The position numbers were made by a program, and so were the translations under genes. Shown here one piece after another: positions 13,637 through 25,187 of a stretch of DNA of 64,000 bases. The DNA is taken from assembly GCA_013399875.1 (NCBI GenBank), contig VXAZ01007626.1:868001-932000 (forward strand), in the 5' to 3' direction. Position 1 is the first letter of the stretch; every line of letters begins with the position of its first letter. The DNA is from Gymnorhina tibicen. Taxonomy: Eukaryota > Chordata > Aves > Passeriformes > Artamidae. The notes below the pieces were generated by a model. That model saw only the letters and a program-made list of their open reading frames with translations, had not been told where the DNA came from and did not search any database.

Positions 13637-13846
13637 ATCACAGAATCACAGAATGGGTCAGGTTGGAAGGGACCACAGTGGGTCATCTGGTCCAACCTCC
13701 CTGCTCAAGCAGAGTCATCCTAGAGCACATTGCACAAAAGTGCATCCGGACAGTTATTGAGAATTTCCAGGGAGAGAGACTCCACAACCTCTCTGGCCAA
13801 CCTGTTCCAGTGCATGGTCACCCACACAGTAAAAAAATCCTTGTTT
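13637..13846 (-). mobile_element. CR1 LINE 3' UTR fragment, minus strand
   Basis: Begins on the plus strand with the reverse complement of the CR1 tail (ATCACAGAATCACAGAATGG) and continues through GGTTGGAAGGGACC, the CTGGTCCAACCTCC block and CCTGTTCCAGTGCATGGTCACCC before losing similarity at about 13846. It is a short, severely 5'-truncated copy with no coding part. Its tail has two copies of the eight-base 3' repeat. Confidence 0.93.
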
Positions 13847-15318
13847 AGTATTGCATAGCTTTTCTATGGAAGAGCAACAAAAATGTATTATTGCAATATT
13901 AAGCACTAAATGGGTGCCTATTAATGGAGCCATTTATTTGTGTTGTTATAATAGTGGTATTGGTCTTCATCTCTATTTTCCAGCCAGACCTTTTACTCCC
14001 TGTGGCATTGATGGAGTACAACTTGCTTTGTGGAGTTTGTAGTTGGCACAGTTTTTCATCTTATACTGGAAATATATGAATGAATGACTACTTCCGATTC
14101 AGTTGGTATTTTTTATTATGCTGGCTGCTATCTGCTGGCTCCTTGCTCACTTTTACTCTAGCATTTATATTTCCTGTACTTTCTAGTGAGAGATGTGAAA
14201 ACAAATTCAGATGGTCTTCTCAGGACAAGGAAATAGGAAAGAACCTCAGCCTATGTCTGTTGCTGAACATCCCACCTAAGTTCCTGAGTAGCTGTTAATG
14301 TCACAGCTGCCCCTGGAACTAGAGGGGCCAGGAAAGGTGAAATGCAGAGAAAAGAATTCTGTGGCCCTGCTAACATCCCTAGCACTGATCTCTTCTATTG
14401 GCTTGAGAAGGAGTCACTCTGGTTTTCTTTCTTTCAGTTTAATTTCTGTGATGGAGAGAATACCCTTATGGAGGCGAGACTTAATTTCTGTATGCATCAC
14501 CAAGACTGATCAGCAATGTTTTCGCAAGGTATTGAAGAGTACAACTGAATTTCCTTGTAACTGAGGGTGTTTTGTCTTCAGCAAGAGTTGGCAGGCAGAT
14601 CTGCTCTAAAGCTTCTCAGAAGCCTGGGCAAAACTGTAGGAAAGGGTTTGGATTTTCAGTGCTCTGAAGAATACACAGCTTAGGCAGACAGCTTGCCTGC
14701 ACACCATGCCACTGCTGACTCTTTGACTGGTTATGAATCTAGAATGGTGCAGTAATAAATTCATGTATTTTGTTTCCTGTTGCCATCTACAATCTCTGTG
14801 AACAAAAAACAGTCATGTAGTTTTGGTATAAAATCAAGAAATATTAAAGAGTTTGGAATTTCCCCCCTCCTCTACTAGGTATGGCCAAACTCTCCACAAA
14901 ATTAGGATATAAAAAAGCATTGGTTTATTTTTGAATAAAAAGTACCCTTCCCACTTGATTCTGCTCTCTAGAAGCTGGGATTTAAAACAAACTTCCCAGG
15001 ATCTGAGACAAATAACATTAGATAAATGACGTGATGTTGCAGAGTCTGCAGGTTTTTTGTTGAGTGGAGAAGACAGGAGGCATTTTCCTGGCCTGCAATA
15101 AATTCTGTTATGCTGTTAATATACAGGTGAATCTGATTTTCGGTGCTTTTACACTGGCATATGCTAGAGAAAGTTTTAGAATAGGTAATTCTACTGTATC
15201 TATGGAGAAAATGGAGTAAGATAGCAAACTTAAAGGAGTTAAAAAAAAAACGAGAACTACAAAACTTCATGTGGGACTTTGAAAATCAGTGAAGACTTTC
15301 CAAATGCTTCATTGATGC
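13847..15318. other. Unique sequence between two CR1 copies
   Basis: No gene or repeat recognised. Two adjacent open frames of 72 and 88 codons (14080-14298, 14298-14564, plus) show no domain and no usable splice context, so I treat them as chance. Confidence 0.5.
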
Positions 15319-15360
15319 AGTATCTCTTGCCTTCACTGTTCAGAGAAGGCAAGAGATACT
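15319..15360. repeat. Perfect 16-bp inverted repeat (hairpin)
   Basis: The arm AGTATCTCTTGCCTTC (15319-15334) is followed by a 10-nt spacer and its exact reverse complement GAAGGCAAGAGATACT (15345-15360). Pairing stops sharply on both sides. The stem is too short for a typical animal microRNA precursor, and no transposon terminal repeat is evident. A copy made by template switching during replication is one possible origin. Confidence 0.95.
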
Positions 15361-15822
15361 TGGACACAGGCTTACTATGTGGCTCAGTTTAGTTCAGCCA
15401 TGGCCTTTCCTTAAGGATAAGACTACAGTTTTCATATTGGGATTTATTTGTTCCTTTTTATGTTTTCCCCTTCAGAATGAACTTAATGTTTTGCGTGAAA
15501 ATTTTGAAAGTCTCTTTATTCTGTTTTGGTACAGAAATCTGAATGCCTTTCCAGGAGGAAAGAATTGATACTTGGTTCTTTAAATCTTGTTCTTGGATAA
15601 ATGCTTATCCAAAAAGGGGACACGATTTTATTTGCTTCCATTGAGCAGCTGTTGCAGTTGTTTTGTAGTGCAGGGTTGTCTGGGCATTTAGGAAAGCTGA
15701 GTTCATCCCCTTTGTTAACTTTCCTCCTGCTCTTTTACTCCCTCTTCTGCTGGTGCTGCTGTAATCATCTTTCCAAACACAGAAAAAGGAGTCTGCTAGG
15801 TTTGTTGAGAGAAAGAAAGAGG
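15361..15822. other. Unique sequence, no gene seen
   Basis: About 460 bp between the hairpin and the next CR1. No recognised element. Open frames here (for example 15601-15837) are short and run into the CR1. Confidence 0.5.
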
Positions 15823-16247
15823 CATAGAACCATTTAGGTTGGAAAAGACCCCTTTGTTCATCAAGTTCAACCATGAACTCAACACTACAAAGTTCAGCAC
15901 TAAACCATGTCCCTCAGTGCCACACTAACACTAACTTTTAAATACTTCCAGGGATGGTTACACAACCACTTCCCTGGGCAGTCTGTTCCAGTGCTTGACA
16001 AACCTATCAATGAAGAAATCAATAATATCCAACCTAAATCTTCCCTGGGGCAACTTGAGGTCATTTCCTCTCATCCTGTCACTTGTTGCTCTGGAGAAGA
16101 TACCAACCCCCACCTGGCTACAGCTTCCTTTCAGGCAGTTGTAGAGAGTGATAAGGTCCCCCCTGAACCTCCTTTTCTCCAGGCTAAACAACTCCAGCTC
16201 CCTCAGCCACTTCTCAGATGACTTGTTCTCTAGACCCTTCATCAGCC
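15823..16247 (-). mobile_element. CR1 LINE 3' portion, minus strand
   Basis: Starts with CATAGAACCATTTAGGTTGGAAAAGACC, the reverse complement of a CR1 3' end with a single tail unit. It runs through AACCTAAATCTTCCCTGGGGCAACTTGAGGTCATTTCC and CTTTTCTCCAGGCTAAACAACTCCAGCTCCCTCAGCC, which encode the last part of ORF2 on the minus strand. A minus-strand open frame of 94 codons (15958-16242) is the remnant of that C-terminus but has no start of its own. Similarity ends at about 16247, next to a T9-10 run. Its 3' UTR differs from the 45.5-kb copy, so it is a different CR1 subfamily. Confidence 0.94.
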
Positions 16248-16911
16248 TTTTTTTTTTCCATGTCAGTGATAAATATAGAAAAACCTAGGAAACAAGAAAT
16301 TGAAGCAACAGGAAAAGCTGATGTTAAATAACGTAAGACTTTTTGTATGGGACGTACCTAACTATGAATTGACATGCTTTTGTTTGAGACCTTGTGATAA
16401 ATTGTTCTGGTCTTTCTCCATTGTAATCAATGCCACAGGAAGAGTGAATGAATATCCACAGCCAGCCCCGTTTGTTGAAATTACAGTGATCCATGATGCT
16501 TAATCAGAAAAGCCTCCTCCTTAAGAGTGGGCAACACCCATTTAAAAAATGGGCAGTTTTGGAGGTTAGTGATGTATGTGCCTCTGGATTTTATTGGCAG
16601 TCTGAATGCAAAAGCTGTGGATTCCAAGTAGAAGGGTGACTGAAATGAGAGAAACTTAAATTTTTTCCTTAAGCTGTATCTAGCTGTCTCCTTTATAGAG
16701 GTTTGTGTATGTGACATATGGAAGAACTGTGAGAAGCAAACTGACATATGTGCTTTGCTTGGGCCAAAGTCCTAGAAATAATATGAGTTAGTTTGTGTGA
16801 TACATGGAAGGCTAGGAATAGAAACTGCCACCTTTGCTGTTAGTGTTATATTCCAACTAACGTTTTTTGCATGCTTCAAAGTGAAACTAAAGTATCTTAA
16901 AATGAACTGCC

Positions 16912-16930
16912 TTTTTTTTTTTTTTTTTTT
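16912..16930. repeat. T19 homopolymer
   Basis: Nineteen consecutive T. No retroposed gene or SINE was recognised on its upstream side when read on the minus strand. Confidence 0.95.
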
Positions 16931-18575
16931 GTACAGAGATTGACACTGCGGGGATGGAGGGAATCTTAGTGTTCCAATGATTAAAGACTGCCATCTGGAA
17001 ATTACTGAAGTAGCCTCATATAAATATGTAGTATATAGATTAAATGAGTTTAATTCATTATGGTCAAAATTCATCTGTTTTTGGAGGAAAGAGGATATAA
17101 ACACTTCAAGGGGACTAGCATTTAAATGATGCCCTACATTTTTGAAAGCTTACAGTTGTGCTGCTATAGTGAAGAAAGTATATTTTTTGTGTTCTTGACT
17201 ATTTTAGATTGTGTAGGGAGATTCAAGTTTTCATTAGAAGTCTGAACAGCAAAAATATATTCATGGGTGCTGTACTGAGTTAGATTAATACTGTAACAAA
17301 AGCTCTACTTTTGCATACTCCTGAAACCTGCATTGGATTATATTGTTTTGTAATGTCTTTCTATTGAAACTGTTAAATAGTACTCCTTTTACACTTAAAC
17401 TTCAGAGAGATCAAGCTACCATTTTTAAATCTGTTGTATTATGAAAAATTATTTTTAGGCTTTGCCTGAGGAATAGTTAATTGTGGAAAAGAAATGAGGA
17501 AGGAGTTGAACTTCTGAATCCTATTTCCTAAGTTAGAGCTCTTTTTTGATGGCAATGTTTCATGCCTTTACCTCTCCTGTGAACTCACTCTCAAAAAAAG
17601 CTGTAATCTTGTGGGGCATGGGTGTTGAGAAATACCCAGTGAGCTCTGAGGTTTATGACAAGAGTGAGCTCTCAAGGATTAAGGCAAAAGAATGTGTCAT
17701 TTCTCATTTGTGTCGACACACGAACAATAGTCCAGAACGATCAGTCTATTTTAAATTTTTTTGATACTTTTGTGGATGTGCAGAAATAACTCTCCTGCAT
17801 CTAAATATTGTCAAGTCTTGCAGAATTCTTGCATATCTATAGTCTCGAGAGTCAGCTGAGCATTTTAGGATTTTAGAACCTCCTTTACTGACTGAGGTCT
17901 CTATTCTGTGCCATTCCTTTCACATAAGAGTCTCCCCAACAACATTATGTATGTGTAAGTTATCACCCACTCAAGCAGGAAAAAAATCCCTCACCAGTCC
18001 TATTTTACGTTTTTTTCTCAAAAATTTTCTCCAAGGACAGAAAAAAAAAAAATCTATTTTTGGGCCATATATATTCCTTATCTGCTACTTTTTTTTTAAG
18101 ATAACTTCTCTAAAGCAACATTATTGTTAACTTAGTGTAAAACCTCCATAAGCAAGGTGAGTTAAATATGAAGGATAAAACATATTATTTTAGCATGACA
18201 GTGAGTGTTCCTCTTTTTCTTTCTTTTGTTGGCCATTGAATATTTGAAGATAAAATCAGATCTTGGATCTAATCTGAGGTTATATGGGGCTTTTCAGTAA
18301 TGGATTCTAAATTATTGTTTGCTTTTTTCATTTTTCTCCTCAAAGGTGAGAATGTTTTCCTGACATTCTGAGGTAGGTAAATGGGTTGGTTGGTGTTGGA
18401 AAGTGTATGTTTAGACACAGAACCTTTTCTGTGCATTTTAAATCGGGGTAGAAGCTTCTAGAAAGCAAACTGTAAGATACCAATTAGGTAAGGTAAAGTT
18501 GTACCATAAGCCCAAAATAATCTTTATGTGCCTACTGGTTTATAGATGCATAAAGATTAGAAATTTTAGGCTTTG

Positions 18576-18640
18576 GAATTGGGGTTTTTTGTTTGGGTTT
18601 GGGGGTTTTTGTTTGATTTTTTTTTGTTGATTTTTTTTAA
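18576..18640. repeat. G/T-rich strand-asymmetric tract
   Basis: The plus strand is almost free of A and C over about 60 bases, with runs GGGG, GGG and GGGGG separated by T tracts. It resembles degenerate telomere-like sequence but contains no TTAGGG unit. With only three clear G tracts, quadruplex formation is uncertain. Confidence 0.7.
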
Positions 18641-19954
18641 ACACTCTTGTCTTCTTGTTGTGTGGGAACCTGTTATTCAGAGGGAAACCTTGAAATCTGA
18701 TAATATGTTGTTCTCAAAACTAAGGTAGTTATTTAACCAACTTTAGGAGAGCAATGCCCATCAAAATGTTGAGGCTGTACTGTTGAACAGTTCCAGAAAG
18801 GCTACTGTTGCAGTGTGTGTGAATAGGGAATAAAAATTTCATCACACCTGTCTTTCAGCATGGAAAGACAAAAAGGGAAGCAAAGCAACTGATGTGGAAT
18901 TAATGTTTTTTCTAAAAAAACATGGAGCTTGAAACTTTTCTAGTTGCAAGAACCTCCCAGTATCTTTCTAAAAGCCTGATTCATCTGAGCCCAAAAGCAA
19001 ATTTTTCCTGTTGTTAATCCCATCTTGATCTGTCCATATTCTGTTATTTAAATGTACATAAATATGAAGCTGAAAAAACGTTGTGCACATGATGCCTATC
19101 TTGTTTTGAAATAAGAGGAGCACAGCTAGAAAAAGCAGTCCAGCTTTGAAATTTTCCTGATTATTAATACTCAGGAAGGAGATAGTAGAGTTGAGAATGG
19201 TTTGTATCATACCAAAGAGATTAGGGATGCAAGCTAGAGGGAAATCAAATTCTATTTGTTCTTGACAAAATGCATTTCTTGTTTTGAACACCAAAACTAG
19301 TAAGAGTGAAGTACAAATGGGAGTTTAAAAGGATGATTTTCTACACAGTACTGGGTGAAGAAAACAGTTTCAATGTCTAGAAGTTCAATATAGAAATAGT
19401 TATTTAAGCTAGCAGTTCTGTAAGATATGTCTTGCTCTGTTTGCAGTCTGGTCAGAAATAATGGAGGACTTTGAATTAAATTTCTGTATTGTGCTTTTCA
19501 GAAAACATATTTTTGTAATGAAAGAGTCATCAGAATTTCATGACAAACTGGTAAGACTGCTGTCGGAATGGCTAGGGGTGCTGTTGGTAAAACATTCTGC
19601 AAATATCCTGAAGTGGGAGAAAGTAAGATGTAATTGTTCTGATATCACTGCAGTGTCAAAGAAGTTGAAGGGAAGCAAAGAGTTATACGTGCTGTAACCC
19701 AGGAGATTAAATTCTCTCTCCTCCTTTGAAAGGAAACGTATTTGACCAAGTCAGAAGAGAGGCAAAATTCCAGCAGCATGTATAAAGTGGTGAGAGTCAT
19801 CAGGAGGAAGAAACCAGATCAGTAAACTGCAGAATAATGCTTTCCCTCAATTCCCAGGAGTAAGGTGTGTCCCCAAGCCTCCCAGTTGCCAAGCCTACCA
19901 GCAGTGCCCATGATATGAAGCATTGCCTACAGGAGGTGCAGTTAGGGAGTGGCT

Positions 19955-20400
19955 AAGCCAAATGGCAATCCACAAATCCAAGTGATGAAAGGGATCTGCA
20001 TTCCAGGCTGCTGGCAGAGTTGGTGGAAGTCACTGTGAGGGCTGCTGGCTGTCACCTTACAGGTCATGACAATGAAGGAAAGTTCATGAGCACTTGAAAT
20101 AGGCAGGCATTGGGCCCACCTTGAAGACAGTCAAATAAGAGGATCCCAGAAGCAACCAGGTGATCACCTCTCCTTCATTCTCTGGAAAGACTAGGGACAA
20201 TATGTGCCAGAAAACGGCTTGGAGGCATGTGGAGGACAAAGTGACAGTGACCAGACAGTACAATTTCACCAAGGACAAGCTGTGCTGGGAAAAGCATGAG
20301 CCTTGCTTTGAGGAGGTGTCTGTCCTAGTGGGACAAGGGGAGAGCAGTGACTGCCACTTGCTCTGACTTCAGTAAGGCTCACGACAGCCTCCAGTAACCA
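19955..20400 (+). mobile_element. Decayed CR1 LINE fragment, reverse-transcriptase region
   Basis: Internal piece of CR1 ORF2 without the 3' UTR. Recognisable landmarks in order: CTGCTGGCAGAGTTGGTGGAAGTCACTG near 20009-20036 (start of the RT domain), ATTCTCTGGAAAG and CATGTGGAGGACAAAG near 20175-20240, AATTTCACCAAGGACAAG near 20261-20279, and TGACTTCAGTAAGGCTCACGACAGCC near 20366-20391, which corresponds to the conserved LDFSKAFD-type motif of avian CR1 reverse transcriptase. The expected leucine-aspartate context and reading frame are destroyed by stops and small indels, so it is not functional. Limits are approximate. Sequence to about 20640 is GTG-rich and may be further decayed CR1. Confidence 0.7.
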
Positions 20401-21305
20401 GCTGGGTGAGCATGGGCAGGAGAAGGGGACGGCTGTAGGAGCACTGCTGTGTGCTCAGCAGGACAAATTCCTGTGGGGATGCTGCTGCTGGTGGTGTGAC
20501 TCAGGGCAGTGGTGGGGCTGCTGTTGGTGATGGTTTGAAGTCAAGGCTTGGGTGGTGGTTGGACAGGTCACTTTTTGCATGGTTATGGGTGTTGCTTCCC
20601 ATCTGGGGAAGGCAGGACAGCTGATGGGGATGTCCCTTGCCATATGGGGAAGGCATCAGTTTGACAGAAGGCAGGCCCTCTTCACCCCAATCCTTCAGCC
20701 CTCAGTGCTGAAGAGATGGCACCTCTTCATGAGAAGGGGTGGGAAAGAAGGCACCAAGCAACCCTTGACAGTCAACAAAAGAACTGTTTGTTGTTGGGAG
20801 ATACTGCAGATGAGCCAGCAAGAAGTCCACAAAGTTTGCCTTCCCCTAGCTAATGCTGGGTGCCTAGGCTGAGCTGCTGGTAAGGAGCCAGCCAGTCACT
20901 CCTGTGATGCCTTTGATGTCACCTCAGAGATGGAACCAGGGTGCACTGGTGTAATGCCAGGTCATTCCTGTGGCAGGTGTACCCACTTCCATTGGCTCTT
21001 CACTGACTCAAGGTGCCACGCCTTGTCAGTGGAAAGCCATCCACTCTTCAAGTGCTTATTTTTTCTACACATACTAGAGTTTTCTTTATGAGGTATAGCC
21101 ATGCATTTTCCCTCGCTGTCTGGTTGCATATCACCTCTTAGTATGTCACAGGCTGCTTATGGTCTGCATGCATTTCTTCTCTAGGCAAGTACTTAAGATA
21201 GGTTTGATCTCTGTCAGGTATTCTCCAGGGCAGTGGTTAAGGTGGAGGGGTGCAGGTGCCTGCATGCCTCTGCCCTGGTGGCTAATTCCCACGTACTTCA
21301 TACAG
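20401..21305. other. No gene seen; GTG-rich then unique
   Basis: 20455-20640 is biased towards GTG/GCTG on the plus strand and may be decayed continuation of the CR1 fragment just upstream. The remainder shows no recognised element. Short open frames (20455-20643 minus, 20552-20872 plus) follow from the skewed composition. Confidence 0.45.
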
Positions 21306-21563
21306 TATAAAAGCCATTCAGGGCATAACATCAGCTGAAGAGTAAAGGGAGAAGTTTCTCTTGCTTCTGTGCAGTGATTGAATCACAATCTGTTAGGGGG
21401 GGAAAAAAAGAAGTCTTGCTGGGTTCTGTCGAGACAAGGGAGACCAAGGCTGCTGAAGTGTGAGTGGTATGCCTGCATCACCATGGTGATGGCAGATCCC
21501 CCGGCACCCCTTTATCCTGTGCAGCTCCGCTCCTTGCTCTCGCGAATCACGCTGAAATGTAAG
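21306..21563 (+). other. Candidate TATA promoter plus first-exon-like segment
   Basis: A consensus TATA box (TATAAAAG, 21306-21313) lies 170 bases upstream of CACCATGG, a good vertebrate start context (ATG at 21483). From that ATG there are exactly 27 open codons ending AAG, followed by GTAATA, an acceptable 5' splice site at 21564. The short peptide (MVMADPPAPLYPV...) is not one I recognise. Local CpG density (eight CpG between about 21429 and 21573) is well above the flanks, as expected for a constrained or unmethylated element. The open frame also runs on past the putative donor to 21728. It may be a real first exon, a conserved enhancer or chance. Confidence 0.2.
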
Positions 21564-23290
21564 GTAATACCCGTTGATAAGCTGTCTGCTGGACTAATGA
21601 GGAAATGTGTCATCTCTCAGCTATTTAATAGTTTCTTTCCTCCCCTTGGCTTGTGCTTTTTTATCATGGCTGCTATGCAGACCACATCTTTAGAGGGCTG
21701 GTTGTCATTTCTTTGGGTTATATTGTGACTTGCTTTTAGGTGACAGAGAGAGAGGTGATGCCGGTTGGAAGGAGGTGCTGACAAGCCCTGTCATTTTCAT
21801 GTCATGAAAAGCATTCTAGATGATGGAAATCTCAGGAAATCTTTTCCATATTCATACTGTAGCTCATGTCATGATGCCATGCAATCAGAAATAAAACATG
21901 AGCTAAGTTCATCTAGCAAGGGTCAGAGGGCAGATTGTCTCTAGAACATTTCCCTGGCATGGTTTCATAGGCATGTTATCTTCCTGTGAAGATGTTCTCC
22001 TATGATTATGCTTGCGAGTACATAGCCTGCTCCAGCTGTGAGTCTTTGGAGGGATTAACTGAAGAGTGTGTGGTGGGGCTGTCAGCACACTTGTTACAAA
22101 TCTTGAATGAGATTGCCCACTGACAGGAGGATGTTCTGTACAAAAATAAGAGGTGCTGTGCGATTTGTGTTGTGCTTCCAGAGTGAGCAGTTAGAAAGAC
22201 CATACACCACTTTTTTTTTAATGGAATGGTTGAAATTGTAGAAAAAGCAAATTATTTAGTTTTGTTCAGAATTGTGTTGCAGAGTTCTGGGGCAAAAAAT
22301 AAAGTATATTTTCAACTGCTTTCCTGTTGAAATAAAAGTCAAGTATGGTGTTGGTGCTCTGACTAGCAGGGCTGTTATGACTGATTTCATTCATCTTTTT
22401 GTGCTATTAGAAGTCCTGACTGCAATCCAAATACAAAATAAAAAAGAGAACAAAGAAGATCCAGTGTCAGAAGAGAGAAAGCTTCAGTGTGAGAGAAAGT
22501 AATCAACCCTTGATTTTGTTGCCTATTACAGGAAAGTCATTTTACTGCTGGAGAGACAAGGATTTGTCATGGCCCTGCTTGCAAAAATGAGAAGAGAAAG
22601 AGACAGCCACTGGAACTGTGGGTGTGATGTGCTCGATATATCTTATGCAGATGGGTAGGTATCTAGGATTGTTGTGCTGGATAGCAGGCCTTATACCCAA
22701 TAGTGGAATTACAGAGTTTGAGGATAGAAGTTTTTAAAAGTGCCTTGCTGTTTGCTTGTGGAGCTCATCAGGAGAGAGAGGTAGCCATTTGACAGCACTG
22801 TGCTAGCTTCAAAAGAGCATGGAAGGATTACAGACACAAGCTGTGACAGCAAGTTAGTTATGGACACAGCTGTAGCTATAGAAATATATTTCTAGGAAAA
22901 TGATTTGCCAAGTGCCAGGTATATCAGCAACACAGCTAGAGAGATTTGTGGCACAAAGACCAGAAAATGCAAAGCTACAAAAAGGAATCTTTAATTTACA
23001 GCATGAGCAATCCTGTGGTTAATCTAAGCAGAACAATTCATTCCAGGGTGATCTAGCACTGGAGGAAAAAATAACACTGCAGAGGGCAGGCAGTCCTGAG
23101 TTCTGGCAGCAGCAAGTGTTAGAGGATTCATTAGCCCCTGAGTTATGGCAGGACTTGGGTTTGCCAGTTTTCTTGGACTAGACAGGAACTAACAGATGCT
23201 TGGCTCAAAGGTGTTGTGCTAGTCCTGGGAGAGAGAACACACTGGAGGCTGAGATGCTCTTTTGCCAATTTTTCTTCATCTTTATAATCT
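21564..23290. other. Unique sequence, no gene seen
   Basis: No transposon recognised. One AG-bounded open segment around 22533-22655 ends near TGGGTAGGT, but I do not recognise the encoded residues and do not call it an exon. Confidence 0.5.
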
Positions 23291-23690
23291 CTGCTGCTTG
23301 ATTCACACCCTCCCTCTCATGCCAGCACGGCTGCTCAGTGCGGTGGGCTGATCTGAGAGACAGGGTGACCCCATCGCAGGCCGTGCCCTTACGGACGGGG
23401 TGCTGTCCCCTGGTGCCTGAGGCAGGCAGGCAGGTGACAGGCTTCAGTGACAATTCTGACATGGCCAGCATCCAGCCGGGAGCAGCAGGAGACAGGCCTG
23501 GAGTGGAACCCCGCAGCACTGAGCCCAAGGTTTGTTGAGGAGAAAGGCCCCAAGGGCAGGCTGGAGACAGGCTGCCCACCTTGAGAGTCTGACGTAGGGC
23601 AGAGCTGGGCAGTGCACCCCGGCCTGAGCTGCAGCCCGGGGCCCATGGCAAGTGGTGGGTGGGAGTCCCCATCCAGGTTGCCCAGGGCCA
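23291..23690. other. GC-rich island of unknown origin
   Basis: About 400 bases that are clearly richer in G+C than either flank, with around a dozen CpG and small repeats such as GGCAGGCAGGCAGG near 23422-23435. A 155-codon minus-strand open frame (23205-23672) follows from this composition and has no recognisable domain. Candidates include an old LTR, a GC-rich minisatellite-derived segment or a small CpG island. None is supported by a matching boundary or a core promoter motif. Confidence 0.4.
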
Positions 23691-24282
23691 TGAAGTCCCC
23701 TCAGGCCCTGACTAGAAAGTGGAGGCTGGGGCCTGTTTGAGCAGGGCAGTCACACAAATGCTGGGCCTCCCACACTGCAGCTGCACAGCCTGTGGAAGAG
23801 ATTAAGTATGGACTCAAAGATTCCCTGTCCCAAAGGAAAAGGAAACTGATGCCTCCAGCTAACAGGGAGAGTAGAGAGGAGGCAGTAAAAGATTGGGGTA
23901 AGAGGAGGCAGTCGTGAGACCCAGTTCTTAGGTCCCTAATCGTCACTGATGATTGATTCTGGTGCTGCACTGTTGTGGGAGTGCTACGTGTGTGGTTAAC
24001 TCATTGATAGGCACTGCAGTTGCATCTGTATTTCCAGACATAGTTCTGGGCGTGCCTGCTCCTCCTTCTCTTGCCGAGCAGCAAAAAGGGGAATGTGGGA
24101 GGAGAGGCCACTGGACCACTGAAGATATTTTGTATTTGTGCATAAGTGTTTTCTTGTGTTACACAGCAAAGTTAGTTAACTGACATTTCTTGCAGGTGTA
24201 ACTATTTAGAATACATTTTTGATTACTAAATTCTTATAAATCCAAGCCCATTTGTGTTACATTAATAGCACAATCTGGAGAG
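23691..24282. other. Unique sequence, no gene seen
   Basis: No recognised element. The segment 23970-24170 has a mildly elevated GC content but no identifiable LTR ends. Confidence 0.4.
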
Positions 24283-24293
24283 CAGCAGGGGGC
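24283..24293 (+). promoter_or_regulatory. CTCF-like motif core
   Basis: CAGCAGGGGGC matches the core of the vertebrate CTCF consensus, in context GAGCAGCAGGGGGCAAA. Flanking positions match only partly. Cores like this also occur by chance, so this is a candidate site only. Confidence 0.25.
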
Positions 24294-24937
24294 AAAATAT
24301 TTTGACAGGCTAGTTGGTTCACTTATATGACTAAAGGTGTGGACACTGTATACTGGAAAGTAAATGTCAAAGCTTCCCATTTCTGAGATAAAGTAGCACC
24401 TGGGTTATGTGATACTGTGAAAAAAAATGGAAGTTTTTACAGATGAAGCAGGAGATGTGTTGTGAAAACAAAATGGGTCATCAGTATGAGCCAGAGTGGC
24501 ATATGCACTGCTTTCATATGCTCAGGAATTGTATCAGAGGTGTAGGCAAAAAGTCGAGATAAATATTGCACTCTTATTGTTGGATAGTGATGGAAAAATG
24601 CCATTAGGTCCAAGAAAGAGGTGAATAAGTTTTCAAGAACTGAAACAGGCACAGCGGTGTAAAAATAATGAATATGGCTGGGATGGGAGAGGTGTTGTTA
24701 ATGCTTCTACCAGAAAAGTGACATTAACAGCTGCAGAGGGAAACTGTTAAATGCATCTTATATATCAGAAGAAACTCAATTTCCTTTTTTTGTTATGTAG
24801 TGGTCCAGATGTATTTGTAAAGTTTATGCATCCATTGAGTTACAAGGACCTGGGGCTGATGCCTTGTTTGGGTGAGGCCACATTTAATCAATGACCTTTT
24901 CTCTCTCTGCCCCCAGCACGGAGATCTCTTTTAAAGA

Positions 24938-24995
24938 TTATAGAATCATTAAGGTAGGAAAATACCTCTAACATCATTGAGTCCAGCCATTAAAG
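24938..24995 (-). mobile_element. Short CR1 3' tail fragment, minus strand
   Basis: TTATAGAATCATTAAGGTAGGAAAATACCTCTAACATCATTGAGTCCAGCC resembles the reverse complement of a CR1 3' end (tail, then the GGTTGGAAAAGACCTC block, then AAGTCCAACC), with several substitutions. Only about 58 bp remain, so it is a very short or very old copy. Confidence 0.8.
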
Positions 24996-25187
24996 ATCTT
25001 GGATTCTTATCTCTGGGTTCACACTTTGCTGGATGTTAGTGACCTTATGGAGGTTACTTTACCTTTCCTTTTTTGGTTGTCTTCTGTGGAGACTCTGACA
25101 GTACCAAGGCTATGTTGATGATTCAGAATCTGACAGTGTGTATCTTTTGTCTCTGTTTTCTTGTAGAGAAAGTAGGAGTGTAATGGC

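Larger units (their letters stand above)
16248..19954. other. Unique AT-rich stretch
   Basis: About 3.7 kb with no gene recognised. Low-complexity landmarks are a T19 run at 16912-16930, A12 at 18041-18052, and a strand-asymmetric G/T tract at 18576-18640 in which G3-G5 tracts alternate with T runs. The T19 tract could be the tail of an unrecognised minus-strand retroelement, but no body was seen. Confidence 0.5.

Noticed and set aside
18576..18640. Interstitial telomere repeat
   Set aside because: G/T-rich but contains no TTAGGG units. It is low-complexity sequence.
23205..23672. A 155-codon minus-strand open frame (and a 100-codon one overlapping it)
   Set aside because: Both sit in the GC-rich island, where stop codons are rare on all frames. 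No domain was recognised.
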